Of a stretch of DNA of 64,000 nt, positions 11,922 through 22,883 are shown in pieces. The stretch spans positions 262,036,867 through 262,100,866 of the forward strand of contig CM057342.1 in the NCBI GenBank assembly GCA_030015575.1, in the 5' to 3' direction. The position numbers and the translations under genes are program-made. The notes below the pieces were generated by a model, which saw only the letters and a program-made list of their open reading frames with translations, had not been told where the DNA came from and did no database searches. How positions within the stretch are numbered: the stretch's first letter is position 1; every line of letters starts with the position of its first letter. This stretch comes from Agapanthus africanus. Taxonomy: Eukaryota > Streptophyta > Magnoliopsida > Asparagales > Amaryllidaceae.

Positions 11922-13257
11922 ATACTAAATAGCACTTATCTGAAATGACGGAGGGCTACGACTGGTTTTGAAAAAACCTTTAACGTAATAAACTTGATAT
12001 CGTTGTAGAATCTAGTGATTTGAAAAGGAGTGGTTTAAACTCCGCTTTTAAAATCGGGTAGTTTTCAAAACAAATTGAGTGGGTTATAGCATATGTTAGT
12101 TTTGCTAAATAGGTCATTCCCGGTAAAGGGATCTAGGCTCTTTCCTCATTGAATGATGTGCTGGATATTCATAATGGAATACCGCTATGCAAAGCAAGAA
12201 CTAGAGCTACCTTTTTGAAAAAATTGATTCTACAATATCTTTTAGGTTTCTTTTCTTTTCATTAATCTCATTAATGACGTCCCATCATTTATGTTTCGTA
12301 AACATCACAAAAGAAACGAAAATAAAACACACATATATACCATCCACATTCGCCACAGGGACCCGGGTCTTCACCGTAAAGTTACTTAACTTACGGTAGG
12401 GCGGAGTCAGGACTAGCGCGGATGCAAAACATATATAGTGCCTACTAGTATATCATATATATAAGTAGCATTCATCTCACACAGTTATATAATCACATCA
12501 TATCACAGAAACAGCAGAAAAAAACATATGAAATATAGGATATGCTAGGAGGTCCGTGTTTTAAATTAAGCCAGTAATGAAAAACACGGATTCCACGGTC
12601 GTGATAAATAGCCAAGCACATATCCCTAGACCCCTAGGAGAGCAGTAAGCAATCCTGCCAATTCTAGAGTTAGGCGACCCGGTCTCGACTCCTCGAGATG
12701 GCCTCCTACTAGACTCTAGAACCCGGTCACTTGTGCTCCCCGCCTTAGGTCTATCATAATATGGAAAAGTAAATAATATATATCAATAGAGACAACAATC
12801 TCAACCTGGAAGTGTCCCAATAAAAGAATATTACATACAAATTTTTACATGAATGAAAATTGAAAAACTCTCATCTCACGCAAAACTCCACGGCTATTCA
12901 ATCATGACGATCCAATATAACATATCAACCAGCAACACAATAACATCACATGTCATCAACGTAAGTAAATATGTGTATTCCTAATGTCATTGACGTATAG
13001 CAACGAGATCGGGGATGCTGCCACATATTACACTTACGGTCGCAGAAAAGAAATGAAAACTACAATAATTAGAATCCGCATTATCCTTAGACATCATAAA
13101 TCCGGATTATCACATAATTCGGATTTCATGCTTAACCCTATAAACATTGCATTTAAGTCTCGAATTGAAAAAACTTTTCAAAAACCAAGTCGGGTAATTT
13201 AACAAGATTCCCGATTATTAGATCGAATGCTCGTCGGGAACATTTAGTAGATGGCCG

Positions 13258-15479
13258 TGTTAGTTATATGTATGCCCTAGAGGCCATTACTGTACATAGG
13301 ATGTATATTGTAGTGGATGCTGGGACGTATATAGGGAGGAATTTCTTGCTCGACATGATAGTATACTATCTGGTTGAACTTTACCTTAACGTGTATACTG
13401 ACTGTCTCTCTGTTACATGTTGGTAAAGCCCTTAGGATCTGTACTTGACTCCCTGGACTATGATGCGGATCATACTAGTGGGGACATGGTAGTCCATAAG
13501 TACATCCTTCATAGTCCCTAGTCGTGGGTGTATCGAGACGGGGCATCGATATACCAGAGTAGACTAGCGTATACCTTCTCGACCCATACAGATGGGCGAT
13601 GGATGATCCCATATCCATCGGTGTTTGACATCAGAGATGATATACGGGTGCTCAGTAGAGACTGGGTACACTGGACGGACTCGCCGAGAACTCCCAGATG
13701 GTATTATACCTCACGTCAGATGGCAGTTCTCTGGTGACACTGGTACAGAGTAGTCTGTTGACCCGAGATCGTCATAGAGTCTTGTGTGGTTCCCACTGTG
13801 CTTTGATTTCCATCTTACCACGTCCAAGAGGGCGTGCAAAACGGTGGTTTTTGGGTACAGTCCCGAGTCACATGGAGGCAATGAGCGATAGGAGGGGATT
13901 CGTCTCTCCCGGTATAGGGGGTTGATGTTGCGCTGTGTTCGATTGGCTATAACAGGAAATCCCTGGCCAGGGTTGCTGAGATATACTGGTAAGTGTTACC
14001 AGTAGTTTCTCAAATTGTTATAGACCTCATATCGACACGACTTATCGAGCTATTGGGGTCTGACGTTTACCACCCCTAGGCGAGATATGCGACATATCAG
14101 ACGATCAGACCGGACTGTACGGTAGTGTTACTGGTTGGATTCACTGGAGTGTGAGCGGGCTTGCTCGTCGATCTTCATATCGCTCAATACCCAGGTGGCC
14201 GTTACGTTTAGCAGACCGCTTGCGGCTTGTGGGTGCTTGATATGATCATCACCTGCTGCCGGCGTATTGACGAGTCTTTAGAGTCCTACACAGAGGTTTC
14301 CTGGTTCAAGCGAAACGAAATAGGAGCGCATATGAGATATGTGCGGGACCGATAATAATACGTGTATGTGATACCGTATTCCATTCTCACGATGAATGTG
14401 TCGAATGGTTGTATGCGATATAACCTAGTTATCGAATCAAGGATTGATTCGATAAGCCGATACATTGTATACTAGTCGGTTGTGTGCGACATGACCGGAT
14501 CATTGAATCAAGTGTTGATTTAATTATTTAATGCATAATTATATATTTGATATATTACTTTGCATTAACTAGTATCGGTTCACTTTAAATGGATTTTCTC
14601 ACTCGGGTGTGCACATTTCATATGCGATATGATTTGTGCACTTGCTTGTATCATGTTTGATGGTGCATGCCCTTTTTGTTAAGTGTATAGAATTAAACCT
14701 TGGTTAATGGAATGGTTAGGGTTTACAATTTGATTATTCATTTTATTCATTTGTTTATTTCTTTTTGGAAAAGAAAAAATTGCATGATAAAATGGTGGCA
14801 TTTTTGTTTCATTCATGAAGCTTCATGAATACTTTGACCATTGCAACCATTTTGTCATCTTGTAAAAAACTAACCATTCACTAACCATGATCAATTCTCT
14901 ACATTAAACCATGGTTACTATTATGATAAAGATGGTTTTTCTTTTCTTATTAAAGAGAATTCTTATCATAATATTCTTCTTCTTCTTCTTCCTTCAACTC
15001 AAGAAGAAAACCTAAGGTCCATCAATGGTGATTGATGATTAAGAGTGATAAATCCAATTCTAAAGTCTACCCACTTCCTATTTCTTCATCCTCTACCTCT
15101 TACCAAGTAGTAAAGTGTGTTTCCTTCACAAGTTTTCATGACTTGGTGAAGGTGGAGCTTGATCTTTCGATGCCTCGACGTAGATCATCTTCGGCACGAA
15201 GCCGACGACCTTGCCCGCTCGTTCTCCGATGAAGCCGACGCTAGAGCCCGGATTTGATTTGGACAGCGGAGAGGACCTCATCTCGGAGCCGTGGAGGTGG
15301 AGGACCGGATCTACAAAGGTTGTATTTCCGTTCCTTTAGTAAAATAGTTTACTAGTTTCCTTTTTCGCCTAGACATCTAGCTAACGATCCGTAGTTTAGA
15401 GTTTCTCGGCACTAGATTTTTTGAAATTGGCATGGTTGATGCCTTGTGAGACCTCATTAGGGTGCCTAGGAACCCTACA
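13258..15479 (+). repeat. Solo copia LTR S
   Basis: A complete LTR of 2222 bp. It starts TGTTAGTTATATG and ends AACCCTACA, and is flanked by the 5-bp target duplication GGCCG (13253-13257 and 15480-15484). Neither a primer site nor internal sequence follows, so it is a solo LTR, presumably left by recombination between the two LTRs of a full element. It sits inside the leader of A, whose text resumes exactly after it. It resembles the LTRs of B and C. Confidence 0.92.
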
Positions 15480-15715
15480 GGCCGCACCCCTGAGGCCGTC
15501 AACGAAGTGCACTTGGGCGAAACACCGCGGCCGCGAGTATCCGAGTGGATGCTTTTGGCTATGGGGTTCTCCTATAGTCACTTGGTCGAGGATTGGGGCG
15601 TGGCTGTCTAGTAGTGTCTCCCGGCGACTATTCGTGTACAATACGAAATTGCGACAGAGTTTTGATCCGAATCAAAACTCCGTGGAAATCCATCACTTGA
15701 GACTAAAACGAGAGA
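15480..15715 (-). other. Leader block I (shared by A and C)
   Basis: A GC-rich block of about 230 bp whose counterpart is at 49510-49735 in element C. Shared words include GACGAAGTGCAC, GGGGTTCTCCTA, AGTCACTTGGTCG and GAGACTAAA. It is not seen in the leaders of D and F. It holds short inverted repeats and may be a structured RNA module. Confidence 0.6.
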
Positions 15716-15952
15716 TTTATTAATTATTAACTGCTCTTTGCAAAACTAATCAATGTGGATTTCAAAATTTGTATCACATAACTATAGCAATCTAGACGAT
15801 GTTAAACATTTCGATCAATATTTCAAACAATAACAATTCACAGAGACCTCAACAACTTGAGCCTCATAAAAAATACCCAGAAAGTCCAAAATATGAAAAT
15901 GGAGCAACACAAGAAAATCGAGACCCTAACTCTACTATTGCACGACGGAATC

Positions 15953-15977
15953 GCTGCAAATACATGGTATTTGCGGC
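15953..15977 (-). repeat. Primer-site-proximal hairpin of element A
   Basis: GCTGCAAATAC, loop ATG, GTATTTGCGGC: an 11-bp stem with one mismatch, about 198 nt from the primer site. It is the positional equivalent of the hairpins at 31006 (F), 50352 (C) and 59782 (D), with an unrelated sequence. Confidence 0.7.
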
Positions 15978-16174
15978 GGTTTAGCCGCCAAGTTGTAAAG
16001 TTACGTTCTCATATCTCTTGAGCCTTCATAATTTTACCTGCATGATTTTTTGAGCATTTTTAATTGTGAAAATTTCAATGTTTGAAAAATTGGACAGAAA
16101 CTACCCAAAATACGGGTTTAAAACTTCGATCGAACACTTTAACTTCATCTAATGCTTTCCTAAGCCTCTAGTTT

Positions 16175-16187
16175 GGCTCTGATACCA
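16175..16187 (-). other. Primer binding site of element A
   Basis: GGCTCTGATACCA reads TGGTATCAGAGCC on the element strand, complementary to the 3' end of plant initiator-Met tRNA. It lies directly inside the 5' LTR. Confidence 0.9.
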
Positions 16188-18464
16188 TGAAAGTATGTCT
16201 TAGCATCTCTACTAGGTTTTAAAGAGCATCAAGTATACAATTTTAAAAAATCTAGAGGTCTAAGCTATACTAACTCAGAATCGAACTAGAGAATTAGGGT
16301 TTTAAAGCAAGAAAACAAGTTCTACACTAAGTGAAGAGGGTTACAATCTTTGTAGACCGATCCTTCACTTCTAAAGCTCCAAGTAGTAGTCCCTGGAACT
16401 CTTCTTAGACTCCACTCGGTAAAAGGAATGAGCTTGCTTTGTAGTTTTCAAAACCGAAGATGATCCACCTTGAAGTCTCTCTAACTCAAACTCACTCTTC
16501 ACTAATCAAAATATTAGTGAAGCAAACAACATAAACTAATGAACTAGATTAATGTAGATTGATGAAGTAGGAGATTTTGCTCACTTTATAAATAATTTTC
16601 TTTTTCCTTTTCTTTTTCCAACTCAAGAAAAACCCTAGAGAAGGAAGAAGATGAACTTGGGTGTGTGAGTATGAATGAGAGAATGAACCATGACTCAAGT
16701 CATGTGAAGTGATGAGAATGAGAGAGATAAATATCTTTGAATAATCCAAGAATCAAGAGGTGAGCCATGGTTTCTCAAGGTTTCTACAAGTCTCTCAAAC
16801 TCATGGCTTATTCTCTAATTCTCTTAATTCAAAAATGTTTATTATTTTCACATTCTCATGTGATTCTCATACACCCATGTTCTATGTATTATCTACCATG
16901 ATACAATATTTAAATACATATATTAATATATATCACATATATATTTAAATGTATTAGAAGAGAATAAAATCTTTAGTGAACTATATTAGTTAATATAAAT
17001 ATATATATATTAAATTATTAAATCAACACTTGATTCAATAATCCAGTTATATCATATATAATCGACTTATATCATGTGTGTGTGTGTGTGTGTGTGTATG
17101 TGTGTCACATTATTAAATCAACATTTGATTCAATAATCTGGTCATATTATATATAACCGACTAATATTCAATACTAGATACTAAATCAACACTTGATTCA
17201 ATAATCCGGTCATATCATATATAACCGGCCAATATCAAATTATATATACTTAAAACAAATCATTGAATCAACACTTGATTCAATAATCCAGTTATATCAT
17301 ATATAACCTAACCGATATCAAATATCGCGAGATTAGAATACGGTATCACATACTCGTATTTAATCAAGTTCCCGCACATTTCTCCATATGTGCTCTACTT
17401 CGTTTCGCTTGAGCTAGGAAACCTCTGTGTGGGACTCTAATGACTTGTCAATATGCCAGCAATAGGTAATGATCATATCAATTACCCACAAGCCGTCAGC
17501 GGTACTAGTTGGATGTAATGGATATCCAGGTATTGAGCGAATAGAAGATCAACAAGCAAGCTTGTCCAAACTCCCGTAAAGCCTATAAGCAACACTAACC
17601 GTACAGTCCAGTCTCTTCGTCTGATATGTCGCATATCGAGTATGGGATTGGAATTGTCAGACCCCAGTAACTTGATAAATCATGCTGATGTATAGCCTAT
17701 AACCTTTCAAGAAACTACTGATAACACTTACCAATAAATCTCATCATCCCTAACCAGGGACTTGCTGTTATAGCCAATCGAGCATAGTGGAACATCAACT
17801 CCCAATATCGAGAAAGACGAAACCCTTCCTATCGCTCACTGCCTCCATATGACTCGGGACTATACCCAAAATCCACCTATTTGCACGACTCCTTTGAGTC
17901 GTGGTAGAGAGGAAATCAAAGCACGGTGGGAACCACACAAGACACTATGAAGATCTTGGGTATACAGACAAATCTGTACCAGTGTCACCAGAGAACTACT
18001 ATCTGATGATAGGTATGGTACCATCTAAGAGTTCTCGGCGAGTCCTGTTCAGTGTACCCATTCTTCAATGATCACCTTTGTACCATCTTTGATGTCAAAC
18101 ACTAATGGTTGTGGGATCAACCACCACCCCATACGGGATCAAGAAACGTACACACTACTCTACTCTAGAATATCGATGCCCTGTCTCGATATTCCCTCGA
18201 CTAGGAACTTTTAAAAGATGTGCTTGTGGACTACACAAGCCCCATTAGTATGATCTGCATCATAGTTCTGGTAGCCAATCCTACATCCTAAGGGCTTTAT
18301 CAACATGTATCAGAGAGACAGTATATAAAAACAAGTGTACATGTTAAGATAAAGAGCAACCAGATAGCATACTATCATGTCGAGCAAGAAAGTCTTCTAT
18401 ATATATGTCTAAGCATTCACTATATCATACAATAATGGCCTCTAGGACATACATATTCCCAACA
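16188..18464 (-). repeat. 5' LTR of element A
   Basis: About 2277 bp, starting TGAAAGTATG and ending CATATTCCCAACA on the plus strand. The half near 17400-18460 matches the well-kept middle and outer half of all other copia LTRs here. The first kilobase is diverged, as usual between subfamilies. It contains an expanded set of four 75-bp repeats (17022-17310) and a TG microsatellite. Confidence 0.85.
17022..17310 (-). repeat. Four-copy tandem repeat in the A LTR, with TG microsatellite
   Basis: The unit AATCAACACTTGATTCAATA plus a CCGGTCATAT-type half recurs at about 17022, 17113, 17186 and 17262. The other LTRs carry about two units. Each unit contains the small inverted repeat AATCAACACTTGATT. 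A run of TG dinucleotides lies between the first two units (about 17074-17105). This could be an enhancer-like U3 repeat; function is inferred only from position and repetition. Confidence 0.75.
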
Positions 18465-19101
18465 CTTGTGCACTCCTCCATGGGTCAATCCTAGATGCGG
18501 AAATGAAAAGTAATATACAGATAGTGACTACATCCTTAACCCGGATGCACCCCAATAAAAGAATATACAATAATAATACATAAATTACAAAAAATTCACT
18601 CACATCTTACATCTAGATTCACACCGGGCCATTCACACGACGATCCATGAAACCATTCGAATCTGAACATCACAAGATATGTGCAACCCCTTCTAATCGA
18701 CGTATAGAGATTAGAAGATATTTAAGAACACATATAAACGTCAATAAAGCAAGTAAAGTAAACTACGATGTTATAAATCCGCGCACAATTGGCGAACGAA
18801 AACAATTTTCTAAAACTTGAAAATTCAGTTTACAAAAGTCCTCAAAAAATTCATTTTAAGCCAATCCGGGAGTCGAAACGAACTCGAAACCCGTCCGAAT
18901 CTTCGCGGAGGTGAAGGGGAAAAAATTAACTGTCAATCCGGAGGCCTTGGGAGGATACCCACCCCCGGGGTCACCACGAGGTTTTCACCAAGAGTAAGCA
19001 GACCCGAGAGCACCCCAAAAGCACCCCACACCCCAAGGCCGCCTTGTGGTGGTCTTGGGGGGTGGGCCCAACCTCGGATCCCCCCGAGGTATCCTCAAGG
19101 T
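18465..19101 (-). mobile_element. Fragment E: copia leader scrap
   Basis: About 18489-18620 follows the leader text of A, C and D (ATGCGGAAA, CACCCCAATAAAAGAAT). The rest is less clear. A very GC-rich tail (18890-19100) has a large inverted repeat: CCTTGGGAGGATACC near 18955 against GGTATCCTCAAGG ending at 19100, with smaller CCCCAAG/CTTGGGG arms inside. A abuts it on the left and G has inserted on the right. Confidence 0.5.
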
Positions 19102-20107
19102 TGTCACGACCCAAATATGGCACGTGACCAGCACTTAAAACACGTGACATCTAAAGACATCGACGTAATCTAAGTAAGCCAAAACCCGGAATCTAAACCC
19201 TTTTTGAAAGTATTTGAGGTGAGGTTTAAAATAATTATCCAAAAAAATCAAATTTAATAGCATCTAATTTTAATTAAGTATTTGAATAGCATTTATGATA
19301 TTTTGAAACTTGACATCACCTCCTTTGCATTGTTATAAAAACCCGATACAATATAATAGAATAGCATCCTAACGGAAGCTAATCTCCACGTCCAAACAAT
19401 GGAGCAACCAATCAATCTAAAGCATAAGTCGACTCCAAAGAGTGCGACACTCAAGACACAACTCTAGTCCTCGGTTCTAAGTCCATAATATACCATTTCT
19501 ATGTTGATGGAGTTTCCACTAGATACAAGAATATATGAATAATCAAGAGTGAGTAGGATACAACAAAAACTCACTTACCCATCAATCCCCAAAAGATTGT
19601 GTGCCCAAACCGCTGATAATCCAAGCGGTAAAACCTATAAGAAACTGTGGCACAACGGGGATGAGTTGCCAACTCACTGAATAAAAGTGCATCTAAAAGT
19701 AGAAATCGAAATGCATGACGACACCTAGGTCATAAATATAGTACTATCATAATCTGTATCGACATACTATGTGATATGCAAAGGTACAATACTAACTATC
19801 ATGCAATAAATATAATATCTCAATGTCATATGAATCAACATCATGAATCCATTATCCGTATTAGAATTCCCTTTTTGTCTATGAATGTCAGTACAAATAT
19901 GTACAGGTACTGTCCCCCGGATCAGTCCTGGTGAAATCCAATAAATAAATATCTAACTGTGTACCTCATGATAATGATCACATCAATATACAAATAGATG
20001 CCCAGCATCGACATCAAAATCCGAAATCTCTCGCGTCCAGCATCAACACGTAAATACAGATACCGTCGACACTATCTCAACAGATGATCGTCACCCGATA
20101 TCCTGGC

Positions 20108-20240
20108 TACGATTAGTATCCCCTGGATATATGTCGTACCTAATCGAACCCCGGTCAGTATCCCCAGGATAGCTGCCGTGCTCATCTCAATCTCCGGTCA
20201 GTATCCCCTGGATATCTGCCGTGCTCAATTCTATCACCGG
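20108..20240. repeat. Three 43-bp tandem repeats in the G LTR
   Basis: Units centred on AGTATCCCCTGGATAT recur at 20115, 20157 and 20200, followed by GCCGTGCTCA in the last two. A further pair of related segments ending TATATCTCCCCCACTC lies at about 20310-20390. In the second LTR the B insertion falls in the first unit (27095). Confidence 0.75.
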
Positions 20241-20531
20241 TATCGAGTATCCTCGCAAGGCTCCCCCGCCTCAATACGGCTATCTTACCCCTCAGTCTTG
20301 ACCGGGTCCACTATATATCCAACTGTATATCTCCCCCACTCAATCTGGATAGCATAAAAATCCGCGACCGTATATCTCCCCCACTCGGTCCGGAACAAAA
20401 CCAGAAAACACAAAACTCATGGTGGACGTTTTACTCATCATATCAAATATCAAGTAAGAAATAAGAATAATTGCATAGTTTGTATTGATGATATACTATA
20501 TATGTATATACATATAACAGTGTCCCATACT

Positions 20532-20535
<4 letters not shown>

Positions 20536-20569
<34 letters not shown>
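20536..20569. repeat. TA microsatellite
   Basis: An uninterrupted run of TA dinucleotides, about 34 bases, inside the G LTR. Confidence 0.95.
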
Positions 20570-20571
<2 letters not shown>

Positions 20572-20694
20572 TCAGGAGTAAAATACTCAGAAATCCCAAG
20601 AAATCAAATACAACATCTATAGTATTATATCATAATTAGGAAAAGACTACGAAATCCTATCACATAACATAATGATTTCAATTATAATGTGTCA

Positions 20695-20917
20695 TGGCAC
20701 TACTAATGATGTGTAGTATAGCATACGCGTCTGTGCTCGTGCAACATGGAAATCATTAGTATTTGTGCAAGTGTTCTACGGTGTAACAATCTATATATTA
20801 ACACATATATACCAGAACGATTCTACAGAGACATAGCAGTACCAATGAGGTGTAGTGTAACATATATTTAAGTGCTTGTGCAGTAAAGTACTCATTGGTA
20901 TTTGTGCAGTGTTCTAC
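20695..20917. repeat. Duplicated segment in the G LTR
   Basis: Two copies of about 85 bp, offset by about 141 bp. Both run from ACCAATGA/ACTAATGA with GTGTAGT through GTGCTTGTGCA/GTGCTCGTGCA to GTATTTGTGCA and GTGTTCTAC. They are imperfect, so the duplication is older than the insertion. Confidence 0.7.
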
Positions 20918-22883
20918 CAGAGTGCGTAACGCGGAAACATATAATATAGAATACAGAATGCAATCCTATAAGTAATCTAAACGTATTTACTGTAATTACT
21001 TGTTATGAGCTATACCATTCTCTTTAGAAATGATCGGAACGTTAAGTTTGAAATAAGGAAGCTGCCTTAGATTTAAAATAGATGTTTGCTTTAGAAACTG
21101 GCGCGCATCCTGGTAATTTATTTAAAAGACAACGAACCGTGGTTTTTAAAATAATATAGCTTATACCAGTATTACATCCTAAAACAGAACATAATCTATC
21201 TATACCAGTCAAAGAATAAATTGGCCGTTATTCGGCATACCAAGTTTATCATTTCCGATACGTATAATTTCTTATAATATAGCTCATCATATCGCTATAT
21301 CCATATCATCTTAAGTACGGCATGATCCCTCGTACAAATTTATCAATTCATACCCACATCATAGGGATCAAATATCACGTATATCTCATTTTAAAACTAC
21401 ATATGAAACTTATGCACATGGAGGGTATACAAGATGCAATATCATATAAATGCTTTAACGAAAAGCTAAACCTAAGTAGATATCATAATAATAATTATAA
21501 GGTTGCGGGGGTGCTATACGCCATCCACCCGACTTCCCCCGTAGATGTAAAACTACTCACCAGAAATACGTCGTATCCACTCAGGAATCGCCAATCCTAT
21601 TCCTTTCCTCACGGCCTCCAAAGTTCCCGTATTAGAATCTAACATTGCAATAACTTGTATAAGGAAACGGCTACTCCGATATGACAAAATCATGAAAACA
21701 CAAGTTGTACGTTCTAGTTATACCACATACGATTATTACATATGATCTACACTCCATTTAACTGGAATTTAACCTAACGTTGTTTCGTAACAGAAACAGA
21801 ACACGTTACGAATTTCCCACGTCATATTATAGGTCTTAGATACCTTTTTTCCGATATTTGCTCCCAGATCTTATATACAGTTAAACTGAATTGATTAAAC
21901 AATACCAAATTAACCATAATTCTACACAGAGACGTACCCAAAAACCCAGAACACTCAAGCCCCCTAGAAATCCGGGGACGCCGGAATTCCTCTTAATGTC
22001 GCCGGCCAAAATCCGATCCCCTGGGTCCGTCATCCTATGGTTTGTTCTACGTCCCACAAACATCATTCTGGCACTGTTTTGTTAAGTTTAATTTACTCTG
22101 AATAATAGCAGATTACTACAGAGCTAAGTTTTACCAAAAAATATGATATTTCGACATTCGATTCCTATTTTTCTTACAACTACAGAGCTAAAGTCTACTG
22201 AGTTTAAGTACTATACCTACTGAGGATAGTTGAAAGCCTTCCTTCAAGACACCCAATTCCTTAGCTTCTAACTTTATGTTGGAACTCCTTAGCCATTTTC
22301 TCCTTCTCACTTCTCTTTTCTTTTATTTTTCTTTTCTTGTTCTTCATTTTCTTTAAACCTTTGAATTTTTTTCTGAATGTTTAGCTAGTTAAAATAATCT
22401 GAACACACTAGATAAAAGGATGAAGGGAAGGGTGAGGTGTAGGAGGAGGTGTCACCAAGCAAGTTTTGGTGATTTGATGCAAGGAGGAGGTGTGGTGTGT
22501 AGGTTATGCATGAGAAGAGGAGGTGTCCATGCTTTATCATCTCTAAATTGAATTATCTTTAATAAAAATTCTGAACTAAACTTTATCTACCCTTTTTCAC
22601 TTACAACCCCCACATTTCTTAGTTTGCACAACTTTCCTAACTTTATACACAAAGACCCTTCACTAACTATGTTATTATATAACGCTATTTTACTTAAAAA
22701 TGAAGCTAAATTTTATATTAAAACCCTTGTAATTTATTTATGTTGCATACTAAAACTAAAATTTAATTTGTTTTACATAATACTTATGATATTGCCTTAT
22801 TTGGTTTTAATAACTTTTTAATTTAACACTTTATTATTTAATTAATTAATTTTTGTTTATTTCTAAATTTTCAAAATGTTACA

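Larger units (their letters stand above)
11300..16174 (-). other. Long non-coding leader of element A (split by solo LTR S)
   Basis: This is the stretch between primer site and coding part, about 2.6 kb after removing S (13258-15479). It aligns by eye with the leaders of B, C, D and F. It holds a pyrimidine tract before the first ATG, the paired inverted repeats at 11654-11687, the three hairpins at 11711-11921, a single copy of the ACTCCCGGTGAAGG-type segment near 12115-12215, a GC-rich block (15480-15715) shared with C, and a hairpin near the primer site. It has no coding frame of note. Confidence 0.75.
8008..18464 (-). mobile_element. Element A: broken Ty1/copia retrotransposon, holds solo LTR S
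   Basis: Read on the minus strand: a full 5' LTR (16188-18464), an initiator-Met primer site, a long leader (11300-16174) interrupted by solo LTR S, then protease, integrase, RT and RNase H remnants down to about 8039. Of the 3' LTR only about 18 bases remain (8008-8025) next to the polypurine tract, where element H abuts. The coding part has no recognisable gag and has many breaks (roughly ten). It is older than C, D and F by the state of its frames. Confidence 0.85.
19102..22883 (-). repeat. 3' LTR of element G
   Basis: Starts TGTCACGACCC and ends AATGTTACA. It is followed by ATATTCCCCTTTAAG, whose reverse complement is the polypurine tract. About 3.78 kb and without a convincing coding frame. 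It includes three imperfect 43-bp repeats (20108-20240), a TA microsatellite (20536-20569) and a duplicated segment of about 85 bp (20695-20778 and 20833-20917). Confidence 0.8.

Noticed and set aside
16175-16187. tRNA gene fragment
   Set aside because: The match to initiator-Met tRNA is only the 13-base primer site next to an LTR; no tRNA gene arms are present.
18817-19173. 118-codon open frame rich in proline and arginine
   Set aside because: It follows from the GC-rich inverted repeat and runs across the E-G junction, so it cannot be an old gene.
21322-22085. Possible host gene in the G 3' LTR
   Set aside because: Small frames on both strands, no family words and no intron pattern; the stretch lies between the LTR start and the polypurine tract of G.
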